The notes under the pieces were generated by a model that was not told the origin of the DNA, did not search any database, and worked only from the letters and a program-made list of their open reading frames with translations. Shown here one piece after another: positions 34,536 through 46,059 of a stretch of DNA of 64,000 nt. Source of the stretch: Nicotiana tabacum (Eukaryota; Streptophyta; Magnoliopsida; Solanales; Solanaceae); the NCBI RefSeq assembly GCF_000715075.1, contig NC_134090.1, positions 46,254,792 through 46,318,791 on the forward strand, in the 5' to 3' direction. Made by a program: the position numbers and the translations under genes. Positions within the stretch are counted from its first letter, which is position 1. Each line of letters opens with the position of its first letter.

Positions 34536-34540
34536 GGAGG
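34536..34540. repeat. Target site duplication of solo LTR H, right copy
   Basis: GGAGG, identical to 33037-33041. Confidence 0.88.
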
Positions 34541-35921
34541 TCGAGCAAAAGACTGGGCATTAAACATTATGTACTGTGGTGGGCCCATAGAGTACTGAGG
34601 AATGGATGGGGGATGATAATGTTGAGGGTAGCTGGATTGGCCTGCTGAACTTGCTTATAAGGGTGTGTTGCCCCTATTTGAATTTCCCTAGATCCCAAAG
34701 TCATCATGGACCCTTCATCTCTCTTTTTTCTATTTGCCAAACTTCCCGACCCATTTTGGATTGCTTGGGTGGTGGCTTTGAGAGCAGCTTGACTTACAAT
34801 TCTGTCAGTCTTGAGGCCATTTTCAACCATCTCCCCTATCTTGATCGCTTCTACGAAAGGTCTACCCACTGCGAACATTATATTTTGTAAGTAATCATGA
34901 TCTTGAGCCTCCAGAAAAATAGTGATTAACTCGTGGTTATCCATGGGCGGCTTAACTCTAGTCGCTTGCTCCCTCTACTTGATGGCATACTCCTTAAAGC
35001 TTTTAGTCGGCTTTTTCTTCATATTGGATCGGGAATTGCGATCTAGCAAAATATCAATGTTGTACTGAGATTATTTGACGAAGGACTAGGCCATGTCATC
35101 CCAAACATGCTAGTGTTAGATATATTGGTCAATGAACCATTCAGACGCTACCCCCACCAGACTCTCACAAAAATAAGACATCACTAATACTTCTTTTCCT
35201 CCAGCACCCCTCAGTTGGGTGTAGTACCTTTTCAAGTGGGTGATAGGGTCGATGTGTCCATCATATATCTCAAATTTTGGGGTCTTGAACCCTGGTGGCA
35301 TATGGATATGAGCGAACTTACATAGATCATTGAATGAAACACTTTTACGGCCACCTAGTCCTTGTATTTTCTTTATGTTTTGCTCGAGACTTTTCATTTT
35401 TCTGGCCATCTCATCTGGCTCACCCGTCTTGGTATCCCTTTCAGTTTCCACTAGTGACTCGTACTAAGGTGTCTGACTGTATGATGCCGAGGCCATGAAA
35501 GACATATTTGGAAAGTAGTATTGGCCATCATTAGCATGAGATGTTGGTTCATTTTGGCCCCGTCACAGGAGGTGGTGGCGAGATTATATATGTCGGCGTG
35601 CCAGACGCGACGAAAGGGGTGTTCTTGACGGCGCGGTTAGAGGTTGCACATTATAGGTACCAGGGGCAGCAGGAAAGTTATAATTTCGCACATACCTGGT
35701 GGTAAAATGTGATCGCTCGTTACATGAAGAGGTGGTTGAGTAGACAAGGGTACGGTGGAAGTTCCCTCTAAGGGACCCTAATGCGGAGGCTGACCGGATA
35801 CCCAAGCCTGATACACATCAGACAGTTGCTATTTCAATCTTCTTACTTCCTCCTACTCTTGCTCAATTGACTAACCCTGGGGGTCGTCGCTAACCAACTC
35901 GATTTCATTATTGTTATACAT
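34541..35921 (-). pseudogene. Element D gag N-terminal and capsid-like part, degraded
   Basis: The likely start is the ATG at 35921-35919 in a favourable ACAATG context: MYNNNEIELVSDDPQG, then TAG. The middle, 35451-35116, holds KKIQGLGGRKSVSFNDLC, PPGFKTPKFEIYDGHIDP and HLKRYYTQL, all typical of the plant retrotransposon gag domain, with SEWFIDQY at its end. The next open piece, 34944-34567, has FLEAQDHDYLQNIMFAVGRPFVEAIKIGEMVENGLKT-like sequence (written in part), the end of the capsid-like domain. It stops at H. Gag would package the element RNA. The frame is broken by at least three stops besides the insertion. Confidence 0.82.
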
Positions 35922-36932
35922 TGTTACTTTTCTGTTAGATCTGGTGAAGTAATGATGTGTTGCTAGTTTTACCACAAACCAGTCACCTTAAGCTTACTAT
36001 ATAAGACACAAAAAATGTGTTAGGGTTAAGAATTTTAAAGATATTGAGCACACGTAATATGACATATGCTTAACATTGCCACTACCTCTAACATGCCTTT
36101 GGAAGGCCTCGTGTTTCATTCCGGCAAATAAAGTTGCTACTTATTAGCGCTCTTATTTTCTTCTCTCTATTTTTTTCGCCTTTCTTTTCACTCGCCTCAT
36201 TTTGATCCCTCATTTTATAGTCGTTGAAAAATATTTTGATCGAACCTTTTAAGGGTTGCCTACGTATCGTGTCGCCGCATGAATCAGATCAGTACGTAGT
36301 TCAGGGAAATGAGCATTTCTTTTACAAAAACAAAGACCTTTTTTAGTTTACAAAATAAATATCTTTTTTGTTCATTTTCAAATTTTCTAAAACAAAATCT
36401 TTTTCATTGATTTTCAAATTTTTCCCTTGTTTTTGTTTTTGTTTTGATACAAGACTAAAAAACTAAATTTACATAAAGACAAATATTTAAACAAAGATAG
36501 GACTCGACTCAAATAGACTTTTTATGATAAAAGGCAAAGCAACAAGACTCAAAACACCAAAAAGACTATTACAAACTAGATGACAACAAAGGAACAATAA
36601 AAGTTGACTGCCAAATAAAAGAACACTTTGATCTCTGCAGTAGAATCCTCCAACATCACTGTAGTCAAGGCACATATTCCTGCGGTTAACCACCAACATC
36701 GTGGTATATCCTCTCTACGTCTGCAGATATGTGATGGGAGATATTCAATGATACTTATGCAAACTGCTCAGGCGTCACCCTGGCAACTCCTGCATGCTCG
36801 GGATGTATATGTGGCTACCTCGAGGATCTTTTACTTAATGTGAACCTGAGCCAAATGCAACTCTTGATTCCGTTGACCATAGGTTTTGGCTAGATCCAGC
36901 GCATCATGCTCGCGCTCCAAGGCTATATCTGT
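35922..36932 (-). other. Spacer between ORF1 and gag of element D
   Basis: This is about 1 kb of non-coding DNA, pyrimidine- and AT-rich. It carries one copy of the recurring spacer module at 36241-36290 (CGAACC, GGGTTGCCTACGTATC, GAATCAGATC). Related spacers lie between ORF1 and gag in element E (55000-55470). The open frame 36628-36843 on the plus strand overlaps the end of ORF1 and is not supported. Confidence 0.6.
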
Positions 36933-38543
36933 CTAGAGCCGAATTTCTAGTGACTCCCCCTCTAACCGATCGATCACTATTTTGTACTGATGTCTTTTTA
37001 TTTCAAACTCTGCGATCTGGCACTCCTTACTTGAGTCCACTCCCTCTAACGGATCCCTTAGACCTTGGATTAATGGAGCAAAACCTTTGTGCCCATGATC
37101 ACGGACCACCTTGAATTGGGCTTCTCTTTCTTCTTGTTGACAAACGGTTGTGACTTTGTTTTTCTGCCTAATCTGGGCCTTGAGTGCTTGCTTCTCTCGT
37201 TCCCACTGAGCCTTCTCTTTCTCGAAAGCATCATACTGTAGATCTCTGTCCACTTTAACGATCTCGAGCTCTTCTTGTAGTGCTCCAAAGGTTGATTCAT
37301 AATCCTTTCTCATCTCTTCCGTAGCTAGCCCAACTCTATTCCAAATCTCAGCCTCCCAATCAAATGTATTCCTTAAGGATCTTTCCGGCCTTTGCTCCGG
37401 GATCTCTAAATTGTGAAACCACTCAAGATATGCGAGGCTCACCTCTCCACATTCATGATCGGCTACCATCTAATGCAAGTCAGAAAACCTACTACCGAAC
37501 CAAACCTTTTGTGCATATGACTCCTTGGGAAGTTTGTCACCCTTGAATTCCCACACAAACAAGCGCATATCCTCAATATGTGCCTCTTCTTCTCTCTCCC
37601 TAGCTGGCGCGATACGTAGGGGTGCGTAGGGTTGGAAACCTCTGAAAACCATGAGTATAAAGAATGGGCGGTACATCGACATATGCATGACTCTAGCGTA
37701 AGGGAACCAATAATAGTTCCAAGTGATTCAATCAGCAATCAATGAACTAAGTAATATCCCCCTATGGAAGATTACAACTCGCGGCCCTGTTTGGGTGACA
37801 ACCAATGTAGTTTAGCCAATTATCACTGAAATTTACTATTGGATGATGATAAAGGTGCTTAGCAAACCATATCTGCAATAGAATGTTGCATCCCTCAAAG
37901 TAATCTTCACCCTCTTGGCAGTGGGTCAAAGCTCGAAAAAGTATCTTACAAGATCATGGGAAGAATGGTATGATCCTCGCTACTTTGTAGAAATGAGACG
38001 GTCGCAGCCTATCAAATTCTGATGCGCCCCGTGCTTTGGAAAGACCATGATTCCTAGAAATGATAACATAAATGCGAATTCTCAACTCCCTCCAAGCGTC
38101 CTAACTCAATTTGTTGATTACAAGCCCGAGAAGTTCTCAAACCCTTTCACATCCCCAAATCTGTCATACAAAAATTCCAATGGAACCCAACCTTTGTTCA
38201 AGCAGCCCATTGGAATTCGACGGAGGCATAACTTCTTCAAGCAATTGTTCACGCCAACTATTCTTGTAGCCGCAAGCTTCTTCCCACGAAGGTTTCTTCC
38301 CACTCCTGTAAAACTCCCTAATTCTTCCAATGTAGGCATCATTTCACAATCTTTGAACTTGAAGATATTATTCACAGGGTCCCAAAAACCCAACAGGGCC
38401 TCGATTAAATCTCTATTAGGCTTAAATCCCATTATATTTGTGAGGAAATTGAGGTGTTAAAAATCTTGATTCTATTCCCATGTGGCAAAACTAGCCAACC
38501 GATTACTGAGACTACTAGGAGTCTTATCTCTGATCAAAAACAT
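36933..38543 (-). pseudogene. Element D ORF1 (DUF7745-like protein), degraded
   Basis: This is the extra ORF upstream of gag in Tat/Ogre elements; its function is not known. A plausible start is the ATG at 38543, followed in the same frame by stops TAG and TAA, then the open block 38432-38118 with ALLGFWDPVNNIFKFKDCEMMPTLEEL-type sequence (quoted in part: DCEMMPTLEELGSF), a motif that I associate with the plant DUF7745 family. The centre (37738-37470) is in other frames. The C-terminal block 37469-36933 (178 residues) is mostly coiled coil: MRKDYESTFGALQEELEIVK and EKEKAQWEREKQALKAQIRQ, rich in Glu, Lys and Gln. Element E has a clearer copy. The gene is dead through stops and frame changes. 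Confidence 0.8.
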
Positions 38544-38749
38544 ATGAGGTGTCTTGTCCCTTACCCTTTTCTGGTTGCGTCATTGTTGAGAATTCAGGGT
38601 GAACCTGAGAATAAGGAAAGGGGTCAGGACTTACCTAAACTATATGCAACTACCCATTTTTATCTTTATTTTTATAAAATCCAATTTAGGACTCAATCTA
38701 TTTTTCATTATTTTTTCTAAAAAATTATCGGACACGAAAGCTGAAATGA

Positions 38750-39530
38750 TAAAAAGTAGGGAAAATGGCTATTATTATGAAAATGGCCCTTTAGTACTCC
38801 CGAGAGAGGTTTAAAGGATATCTCAACAAAAATAGCCAAACATAGGGACAAAATGATAAAAAGTAGACAAAATAAATAAAATGGTTATTTTTACGAAATC
38901 GACCCTTCGGTACTCCCTAGAGAGGTCAAAAGGTTGTCTCGGCAAATATGACCAGACAAAATTAGAAATGATGGCTATTTTTACGAAAACAGTCTTTCGG
39001 TACTTTCGTAGAAGGTTAAAGGCTACCTTTGGCAAATTAGTCGTACAGAAGGGAAAAATAGTATAAAGCGAAACAAAATGCACAAAGTAGCCATTCCTAC
39101 AAAAATCGACCCTTCAGTACTTCCGAGAACGATTTTAAAGTTGTCTTGGCAAAAATGACCTAACATAAGGGAAAAGTAGTAAAAAGCAAAAAATGGATAA
39201 AGTACCATTGTTGCAAAAAATGGCCCTTCAGCACTGCCAAGGAAGATTTTAAGGTTGTATCGGCAAAAACGGTTGAATACAAAGGCAACATAGTAAAAGC
39301 AGACAAAACAAACGAAATTGTCATTTTTACAATAACAGCCTTTCAGCACTTCCTTGGAAGGTTTAAGACTATCTCGGTAAAATTAACCGGACATAAAGGC
39401 AACATAGTAACAAGCAAAAAATTAGATAAAGTATCTATTTTTATGAAAAAGACATTTTAGCACTTCCGAAGAAGATTTTAAGGTTGTCTTAGAAAACGGC
39501 CGGATACGAGGGTAAAATGGCAAAAGAAGA
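38750..39530. repeat. Degenerate tandem repeat in the 5' leader of element D (about 115-bp period)
   Basis: Seven copies of a unit containing CTATTTTTACGAAA, then GACCCTTCGGTACTCC, an A/G-rich joint and TTGTCTCGGCAAA. Starts of the CTATTTTTA word are near 38772, 38885, 38973, 39091, 39206, 39322 and 39437. Most steps are 112-118 bases, and one is shortened to about 88. The array is between ORF1 and the PBS, so it is in the untranslated leader of the element RNA. Confidence 0.88.
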
Positions 39531-40380
39531 CCAAAATAGATATATATGTTTTTTGAAAATTTCATGCACATGAGTAATTTTTATGTTTCTATTTTTTAAA
39601 AATGTGGACCAAACCCGATGGAGGTTGCCTACGTATCTCACCGGGTAGTGAGAATCAGACCTGCGTTGTTCGATGAAACTAACTAATTTTCTCTTTTTGA
39701 TTTTTTATGAAAAATTAATCTTAAAATCATACTCACTAGACCACATCGTTTGTACAGGAAGCGAGAGAATATTCTTTATTTCTCTCTACTCATTCAACTG
39801 ATCTATCCTAAAGCTGGTCAACATACAAGTCTCTGAAATAATAATAGGTAGCACATAACATGAACATAATGGTCTCAACAAGGTACCTATCCTAAAACAG
39901 AACCTGACCCTTGTGTCTAGCCTTGCTAAGTCAAATGCACGTGATGCAAATAAAGAGAGCCTACTAGGCAAATCTGGCATGAGGTTTGTTCTTCTAGATT
40001 TATATCCTAGTGGAGAAGGTATCTGACTGGCTTACTCGAGTGGACAACTTGATCCGAGGAGGATCAGCGTACCGGTAGCATTACTTTCTGGCTTAGCTAG
40101 TGGTGCTCCCCGCCTAAAGCATGTGTTATTAAAATCCTTCACCGGGTGGCAAACACCTCGGCTATCTAATAGAAAAGGGGTTATGTCAAGAAAATGCCCA
40201 ATTTTAATTTCAAGAAAACTCAGAGGGGTGCGTGAAAAGAAAATTTATAATATACAATTCAACAATATCAAAACAGTAAAAAGCGGACAAGTAGCACATA
40301 AGGCCCAAATAAATCACAATATATACAAAATTAATAAAGTCAAATAAAAGTTAACATGTACAAGATCGAATTCTGGTTAG
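39531..40380 (-). other. Leader of element D between tandem repeats and PBS
   Basis: No coding sequence is supported. One copy of the recurring spacer module is at 39608-39660 (CAAACCC, AGGTTGCCTACGTATC, GAATCAGACC). A weak open frame on the plus strand at 40123-40347 has no recognised family. Confidence 0.6.
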
Positions 40381-40399
40381 TTCCCCAGCAGAGTTACCA
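40381..40399 (-). promoter_or_regulatory. Primer binding site of element D
   Basis: The minus strand reads TGGTAACTCTGCTGGGGAA, four bases past the LTR end. It matches in 15 of 18 positions a sequence in the same place in element E (TGGTGACTTTGTTGGGGA). Ogre-type elements are described as using a tRNA other than initiator Met, often tRNA-Arg; I did not match it to a tRNA. Confidence 0.75.
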
Positions 40400-40403
40400 C
40401 AGC

Positions 40404-41067
40404 TGTCACACCCCTTTTTACCCCGAAAGATATATATTATGGTTTATTATGGGTTAAAGAGTTTTTTCAATTAAAGTGACCAACTTGAGTAGGGATTATT
40501 TTATTATACAGAGCCGCCACTTGTAATTAATTTTTCGGTGTTCCAAGTCACCTTTTATCTGAATCCCTTGTCAAAGGAAGGTTTGACTCTATTATTAATT
40601 GGTCTACGAAACCAAAATTCAGGTAAGGAATTTTGTTAACCGGGGAGAAAGTGTAAAGCATTCCCCGAGTCTCATGGTTCTAGCAGGGTCGCCTTATTGA
40701 CTAAAAATGGCTTGAATTAATTTTCAACAAACTTTGTTTTATTGGATTTCAAAATTTTACCCATACACTTTTAATTATCCAAATTATTAATTAAGTTTGA
40801 ATAATATTAAATTGTCCTAACCGCACTACGCAAGCGAATGCGCGACCAAGATGAATTTTATTAATTTTGTCTTAATCGCGTTGCGAAAGCGAATCCGTAG
40901 TCATGATAACAATTATTAGTATGTTATTACTTTTGGAAAATTACTATTTTCGAAGAAATAATTTTTGAAATTTATTAAAATTTACTATATGATATGGGAT
41001 GAGATTATTGAATTAATTTAATGAAAAAATATCACGCTACGCAAGCGAGTCCGTTAAGTTAAAGCGT
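40404..41067 (-). repeat. Element D 5' LTR, part next to the PBS
   Basis: The minus-strand end TGTGACA is at 40404. The LTR reads up to 41067, where element E's 3' LTR begins, so the rest should lie beyond E and F, off the window. A block at 40641-40675 (GGAGAAAGTGTAAAGCATTC) resembles a block in the LTRs of E. A GCTACGCAAGCGAATCCG word occurs three times (about 40826, 40871 and 41033). Confidence 0.75.
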
Positions 41068-44000
41068 CGTCGCACCCCTTTTTCTCATGAAATCGGGTTT
41101 CGACATTGACAACTCTTTTAAGGAAGGGTTTTAAAAGAGAGAGTTGCCACTTAACGGATTAAGGTGTGTTAGGACACCTATTTGCAGATAACTCTGGATT
41201 AACTAGTTGCGTCACCAAAGGTCGAGTAAGGGCTCAAATTACCTTGAAGAGAAGGTGTTAGGCACTCCTCGAGGTCCACAACGGTAGGTCCCGGCCGAAC
41301 TAGTATTATATGAACTAGTCTTCGTGGAAGGACAAATAAATAAAAAGACTGATTTTAAAAAAAAGATAGGGGTCGTATGTTTTTTGGCCTAAAGGATCAC
41401 CCCATGCAACATAAATAATACTTTGTAACTCCCTCAAGGCGGGGTGTTACACATATTATTCAGCGGGCACAGACTATCATCTTCTGCTACCCGATTACTA
41501 TCTTTAAGTTGTTTACCTAAAGAGCACTAGTCAATTCTTGGTCGTACCCTATGCGTGCACTACATGTCCAATGCCTATGGTACATGAGGCATTTGGACCT
41601 CTATCTCAGGATGGTTCTAGACTTTAACTTAGTTTGCTCAAAAATGAAAAATACTACACGACACACAAAACATTTTGAACTTTCAATTATAAGCAAATAA
41701 GGCTCAAGTTGGCCTCCGCACTTAGACAACAAATGCATGCAAAACTTGATTAACAAAGACAGTTGCAGATTTTAATAAGTTAAAGTTACATAAACCTATA
41801 GGCAGGATCTCTATGTGAATCTGGATTTAATGAGCGGGTAGTTTACAATCTCTGAAACTTACATGGTTGCCTACTTATTACAGGAATAAGAGACTAAACG
41901 TATAGGCATGATATCTAGTGATGGTAATTAACACAGCATTGAAGACTATTAAAGAAACAAGTAGGACAATTAATTAAGCTGATCCAAATATAGGCATGAG
42001 TTCTATAATTAAACTGGTTTTAGATCCTATAGGCATGATTTCTAACAGGCAGGCATGGAACATATTTGAACCAAATGAAGAATCTATAGGCAGGATGGCT
42101 AACATATAAGAATTGAACATTCTGAGCATAACAATATACCTATAGGCAAGATTTCTACAATAATTGGAAAGTAACACGTTTTGAGCAAAGATAAAAATAC
42201 CTATAGGCATGATTCCTAACACATGATAGCTGAACATGTTTGAACGTAATAGCATATTTTAACTAAGTAATGAACCTATAGGTAAGATCTCTACCCATTT
42301 CAGTGCAAGTATAGGATAAAAGCCCCTTCCCCAATTTCACTAATACCCCAAAATATTATTACAAGAAGTACAGACCCAGAATGGATAAAATAAATTACAA
42401 ATTAGAATGGCTGTAGGGAGCCTACAAAAGGCCCAAAAGTACAACTGGCTAGGCTAAGCCTTCATTCTCGTAGTTCACAACAGCCCAATAATTACATGCT
42501 CATGGACATAAGGCTGCAAGGACTTGAGGGATTCCCTCAGTGGTCTTAAAACAGAGTTGAACATATAGAACCAAGACCCTAGTGTGTTAGAGTTCCCAAG
42601 GGCTTCAAGAACACAGGGCAATGCTCACACTAGGGATGTTAGCAGAAATAATTTAGAGGAGAAACTAGGGACCAAATCTTAGTATATCAGAGTTCACAAG
42701 GGTCTCAAATTAACTCGGAGGAGTGCTCACACTAGGGAGGTCCAAGGACAGAACCTACGTAGCATTGGCTTTCAGCAGGCTAAGAATGGGATTCAAATAA
42801 CTTAGGTGACAGGGGAAAGAAAAGACCAAAATTGAGAAAACAAGAATTGAAGGGTTTAAACAGACACAACCAAATTTAGCAAACCAGGCAGATAGTTGAT
42901 TAAATCACAGAACTAAAAAAAGAACAAGCTTAATATAAACAGAGAAACAAGTTCAACACTTAGCACAAAAGCAGTCACATGCTAAAAAGAAAAGTTGAGA
43001 AAGAACATGTTTGCAGGATTGACTAAGGTTGTTATACACAGGTGCAAGACAGTTTAAAACATGGTTGAATTATGCCAAGCACACAACCTAGTGTTATTAC
43101 CAAGGAAACATGGCATCATTGTAATGAGTCAAATAATCATAGAGAGAGTAGGGTATCATTCTAGCAAAGGGGTGTGATTACAATCACAAATTAAGACACA
43201 TATACAAACTATTACTCAGAATAGAAGGTAAAATCATGTCAAGTAGCAAGCATAGGCATTCAAACATTGTTATAGTAGTCTAATTAACAAAAGATAATTT
43301 GGTTTGTATCAAATGTTAGCCTAACATCTCAAAGTACTGATTCAAACATAATAAGTCAACTGTTCTAAGTCACAAGCAAACACTAAATGGGTGGAGGGAT
43401 ATAGGGTCGAGTGATCATGTTGAATAACACAATAGCATGGAGGTAAATTACGACTAACAATGAAGGTCTTAACACAAGCTAACACAAACATGTTCATGAG
43501 CATTCAAGAGTTTAACATACTAACTGAATAAACATCAAGAGAGTCCAGATTAACTAGGCTAGGAATAGGTAACTTCAGAACTGGTAGCATTAGGAGCACT
43601 TAAGTGTTAAAGAGGCTAAAAACATTTGAAGTTGATAGAGCAATACTAACATAACTCAAAAGCGTATTGAGCCATAGATTCAGAAGTAAGAAAACATGCA
43701 AATCATAGACATGTAAGAATGGAATTGAAGAAGTCAAATGACTCACCAGTTAAGGGAAAATGCACAAAATAATAGAAGTCCACAATATTCTGAGTAGCAA
43801 GATCCCAGAACTAAATGGTCTTGGCTTCCAGCCGGCCAAAATCAGAATATAGAATGCAAATCGGAGTAAAGCTTTGGATTTAGTGAAGCTATATTGAATT
43901 CTGAAAACTTGTCTCTTAAGGGAATGGGGGAAGGGTTTATTTAGTGGTAGAAGTTAACACTCAAATAAATAAAATCATCAATAAAACATGAGGAAGGAAA

Positions 44001-45203
44001 GATTCATTACATGTAATCAGAATCAGTAAGGAAAAGGGAAAAGTGTCAAACCCTAATTTTAGGGAAAGTGTAAAATCGGCAGAATAAAAGCAAACACCAC
44101 ACACAATAGGATGAACATAGATGGAATAGTACTTAAAATCAAAGAATTGAACCCATTCTGGTTCGATTGAAAGAGGTCTGAAAACCCTAATTTAGGGTAG
44201 GTAAGAATCATCAACAGATATAGAAAATATTCGTACTTACAAAAAATACACGATGAACATAGACAGAATAATCAGAGAAATCAAGGATTTAAACCGACTT
44301 GATTTGATTCAGAGGGATTTGCTTGACATGTTAGGAAATTAACTAGGTCACACCACAAACGAGTAACCAGTAGAGAAGGAATACAAATATGGTAAGTAAA
44401 TAACAGGTAAATCCCATGGCTAAAGGGATTAGGAAGGGGATTGGTAAAAGCCGGTGATTAGGGTTCTTCATAGGTGAGACAGAGAGAGTTTAGAGGTGGC
44501 GGTCTTTAGGTAATAGGGATTAGGGTTAGGGTGAGGAGATATAAGGAAAGGGGGTGGGGTTTTGTTAGCCGTTGATCGTTTTTTATCAACAACTTGGTTT
44601 AAGGAGATCTAGGTCGGGTTTGGAAATGGGTTGGGGATTAAGGGGTCGTTTGGATTGGGCTATGGCAGGCTGGGCTAATTTTAGGTATTTTTGGGCCACT
44701 AATGTGGTCCAAAATTTGTTAGAAAGGGCTATTATTAAAATACCCAAAATTTTATCAAACAAAAATTTATAAAAGTAATTAATAAATGATAAAAATATTA
44801 TTTGTGAACTAAAATGATTGAAAATAATAACTTGACATTATAAAAATATAAAAAATTATTTTGGCATAAATAATGTAATTATACATGAATATAGGCTATT
44901 ATTGCAAAAATATGCAATTAGCCTAAAAATGTGAAAGCAATTATGAGAAATGAAACTAAAATATTTAAAATATACATGCTGGTGTAAATAATAAGTTTAG
45001 ATGATTAAATCATCATTAAATAATTTTAAGGATAATTACTGAATATTTTTATAATAAAATAAATCAATTTAAAGCCCTTTAAAATTATGGAAAATTATGA
45101 AAAATGCTTGTATGGGTTTATAAACTAAATGATGATGCAAATATACTATTTTGAAAGTATATGTATATATTTGAAAATATGAGGAAAAAATTGGGTATCA
45201 ACA
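41068..45203 (-). repeat. Element E 3' LTR (about 4.1 kb)
   Basis: The minus strand starts TGTTGATACCCAATTTTT at 45203, directly after the polypurine tract. The other end is at 41068, where the usual CA is CG, aligned with 57892 of the 5' LTR. LTRs above 4 kb are typical of Ogre-type elements. Contents include eight copies of a CCTATAGGCATGATTTCTA word (41797-42292), a U5-side conserved block (41241-41280), and a long AT-rich stretch at 44700-45200. I see no gene in 42300-45200; the open frame at 44572-44772 is not supported. Confidence 0.87.
41797..42292. repeat. Eight dispersed copies of a CCTATAGG-containing word in LTR E
   Basis: CCTATAGGCATGATTTCTA or close variants are near 41797, 41899, 41989, 42029, 42087, 42138, 42200 and 42274. 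The first eight bases form a palindrome. The spacing is irregular (about 40-100 bases), unlike a simple tandem array. Confidence 0.85.
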
Positions 45204-45218
45204 GTTGCCCCTATTTAC
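45204..45218 (-). promoter_or_regulatory. Polypurine tract of element E
   Basis: The minus strand reads GTAAATAGGGGCAAC immediately before the LTR start TGTTGATACCC. The purine-rich core and exact location support the call; the two final pyrimidine-containing bases are unusual but common in this lineage. Confidence 0.78.
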
Positions 45219-45659
45219 CCGGGAATGATGGAAGAATTGTCGGGTAAAGAAAATAATGACCAATTTTGGCCGAAAAGAACGAGGAATGATGTGATAAAAA
45301 TGGAGGCCGAACCCTGGTTCCTGAGTTGCCTATGGAGTTCTTATAGGAATGGTCGTGTGTTTCGAAAAGGGTTCTTTTGGGAAGGATAGTATCAGGTGGA
45401 TTTATGCGGAGTTATGAATGCAAATCTGAAATGTAACGGATGTGTTATAGAACAAGTATCTGAATAGCCATAGAGTAAGAAGCGGGAATTGATGATGGTT
45501 GGTTACGTTTAAAATATTTGCAGAATGTGAACGTTATGAACGGAAATCGGAGCGAAGATTCCTCCCGTTTGGAGAACGGTTACTTCCTAGATTACCTGCA
45601 AAACTTAAAACACAATGCATGCAAATATATATGGATTATTGAGAATTTCAACATGATGC
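45219..45659 (-). other. 3' UTR segment of element E with a divergent spacer module
   Basis: No coding sequence. A divergent copy of the recurring spacer module lies at 45307-45355 (CCGAACCC, GAGTTGCCTATGGAG, AGGAATGGTC). Confidence 0.55.
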
Positions 45660-45955
45660 AAATTCCCTTTGGACCATGGAGATTGTCTTTGGATGGTGAG
45701 GATGATGTCCTTAAACCATGACGTCTTGGGCCATGAATAGCATGATAAGGGATTCGCAGGCCATGAAATGATGTTCTCGGGCCATGAAAATGGTGCATCT
45801 AAACTATGACGCCTTTGAATAATAGTGTGCAATATTAAGAGATCCTCAGGCCATGACATGGTGTCTTCAGGCTATGAGGATGACGCCTTTGGACTATGAC
45901 ACCTTTTGGATAAGATGGCGATGTCTCAGCCCATGAGATGCAAAAACATGATGCT
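45660..45955. repeat. Short GGCCATGA repeat array in element E 3' UTR
   Basis: GGCCATGA or one-base variants occur near 45729, 45759, 45780, 45849, 45871, 45891 and 45928, with words such as GATGTCTTC between them. The units are 20-35 bases and degenerate. This array differs in sequence from the neighbouring 86/87-bp array. Confidence 0.75.
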
Positions 45956-46059
45956 TGGCCAGAAGCGAAACAAGACAGAGCTTAGTCTTTCCTAAGATTG
46001 GGACAGAGCTTAGCCCCGGGAAGGCAAAATAGTGCTAGATTTCAAGTAGTATAGCATTC

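Larger units (their letters stand above)
26229..41067 (-). mobile_element. Element D: Tat/Ogre-type Ty3/gypsy element, degraded, 3' LTR not in window
   Basis: On the minus strand the order is 5' LTR part (41067-40404), PBS, leader with tandem repeats, ORF1 (38543-36933), gag, protease, RT, RNase H, a second RNase H, integrase, then 3' UTR down to 26229. An additional ORF before gag, a second (archaeal-like) RNase H before integrase and large tandem-repeat-bearing UTRs are the hallmarks of the Tat/Ogre lineage (family knowledge). Solo LTR H splits the gag-pol region; element E appears to interrupt its 5' LTR at 41067/41068; the 3' LTR is missing, presumably displaced by G. Catalytic positions of integrase and protease are mutated, so this is the oldest-looking element in the window. 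Confidence 0.85.

Noticed and set aside
38047..38460. A 137-residue open frame on the plus strand
   Set aside because: It is antisense to the conserved ORF1 block of D (38432-38118), whose reading is supported by a known motif.
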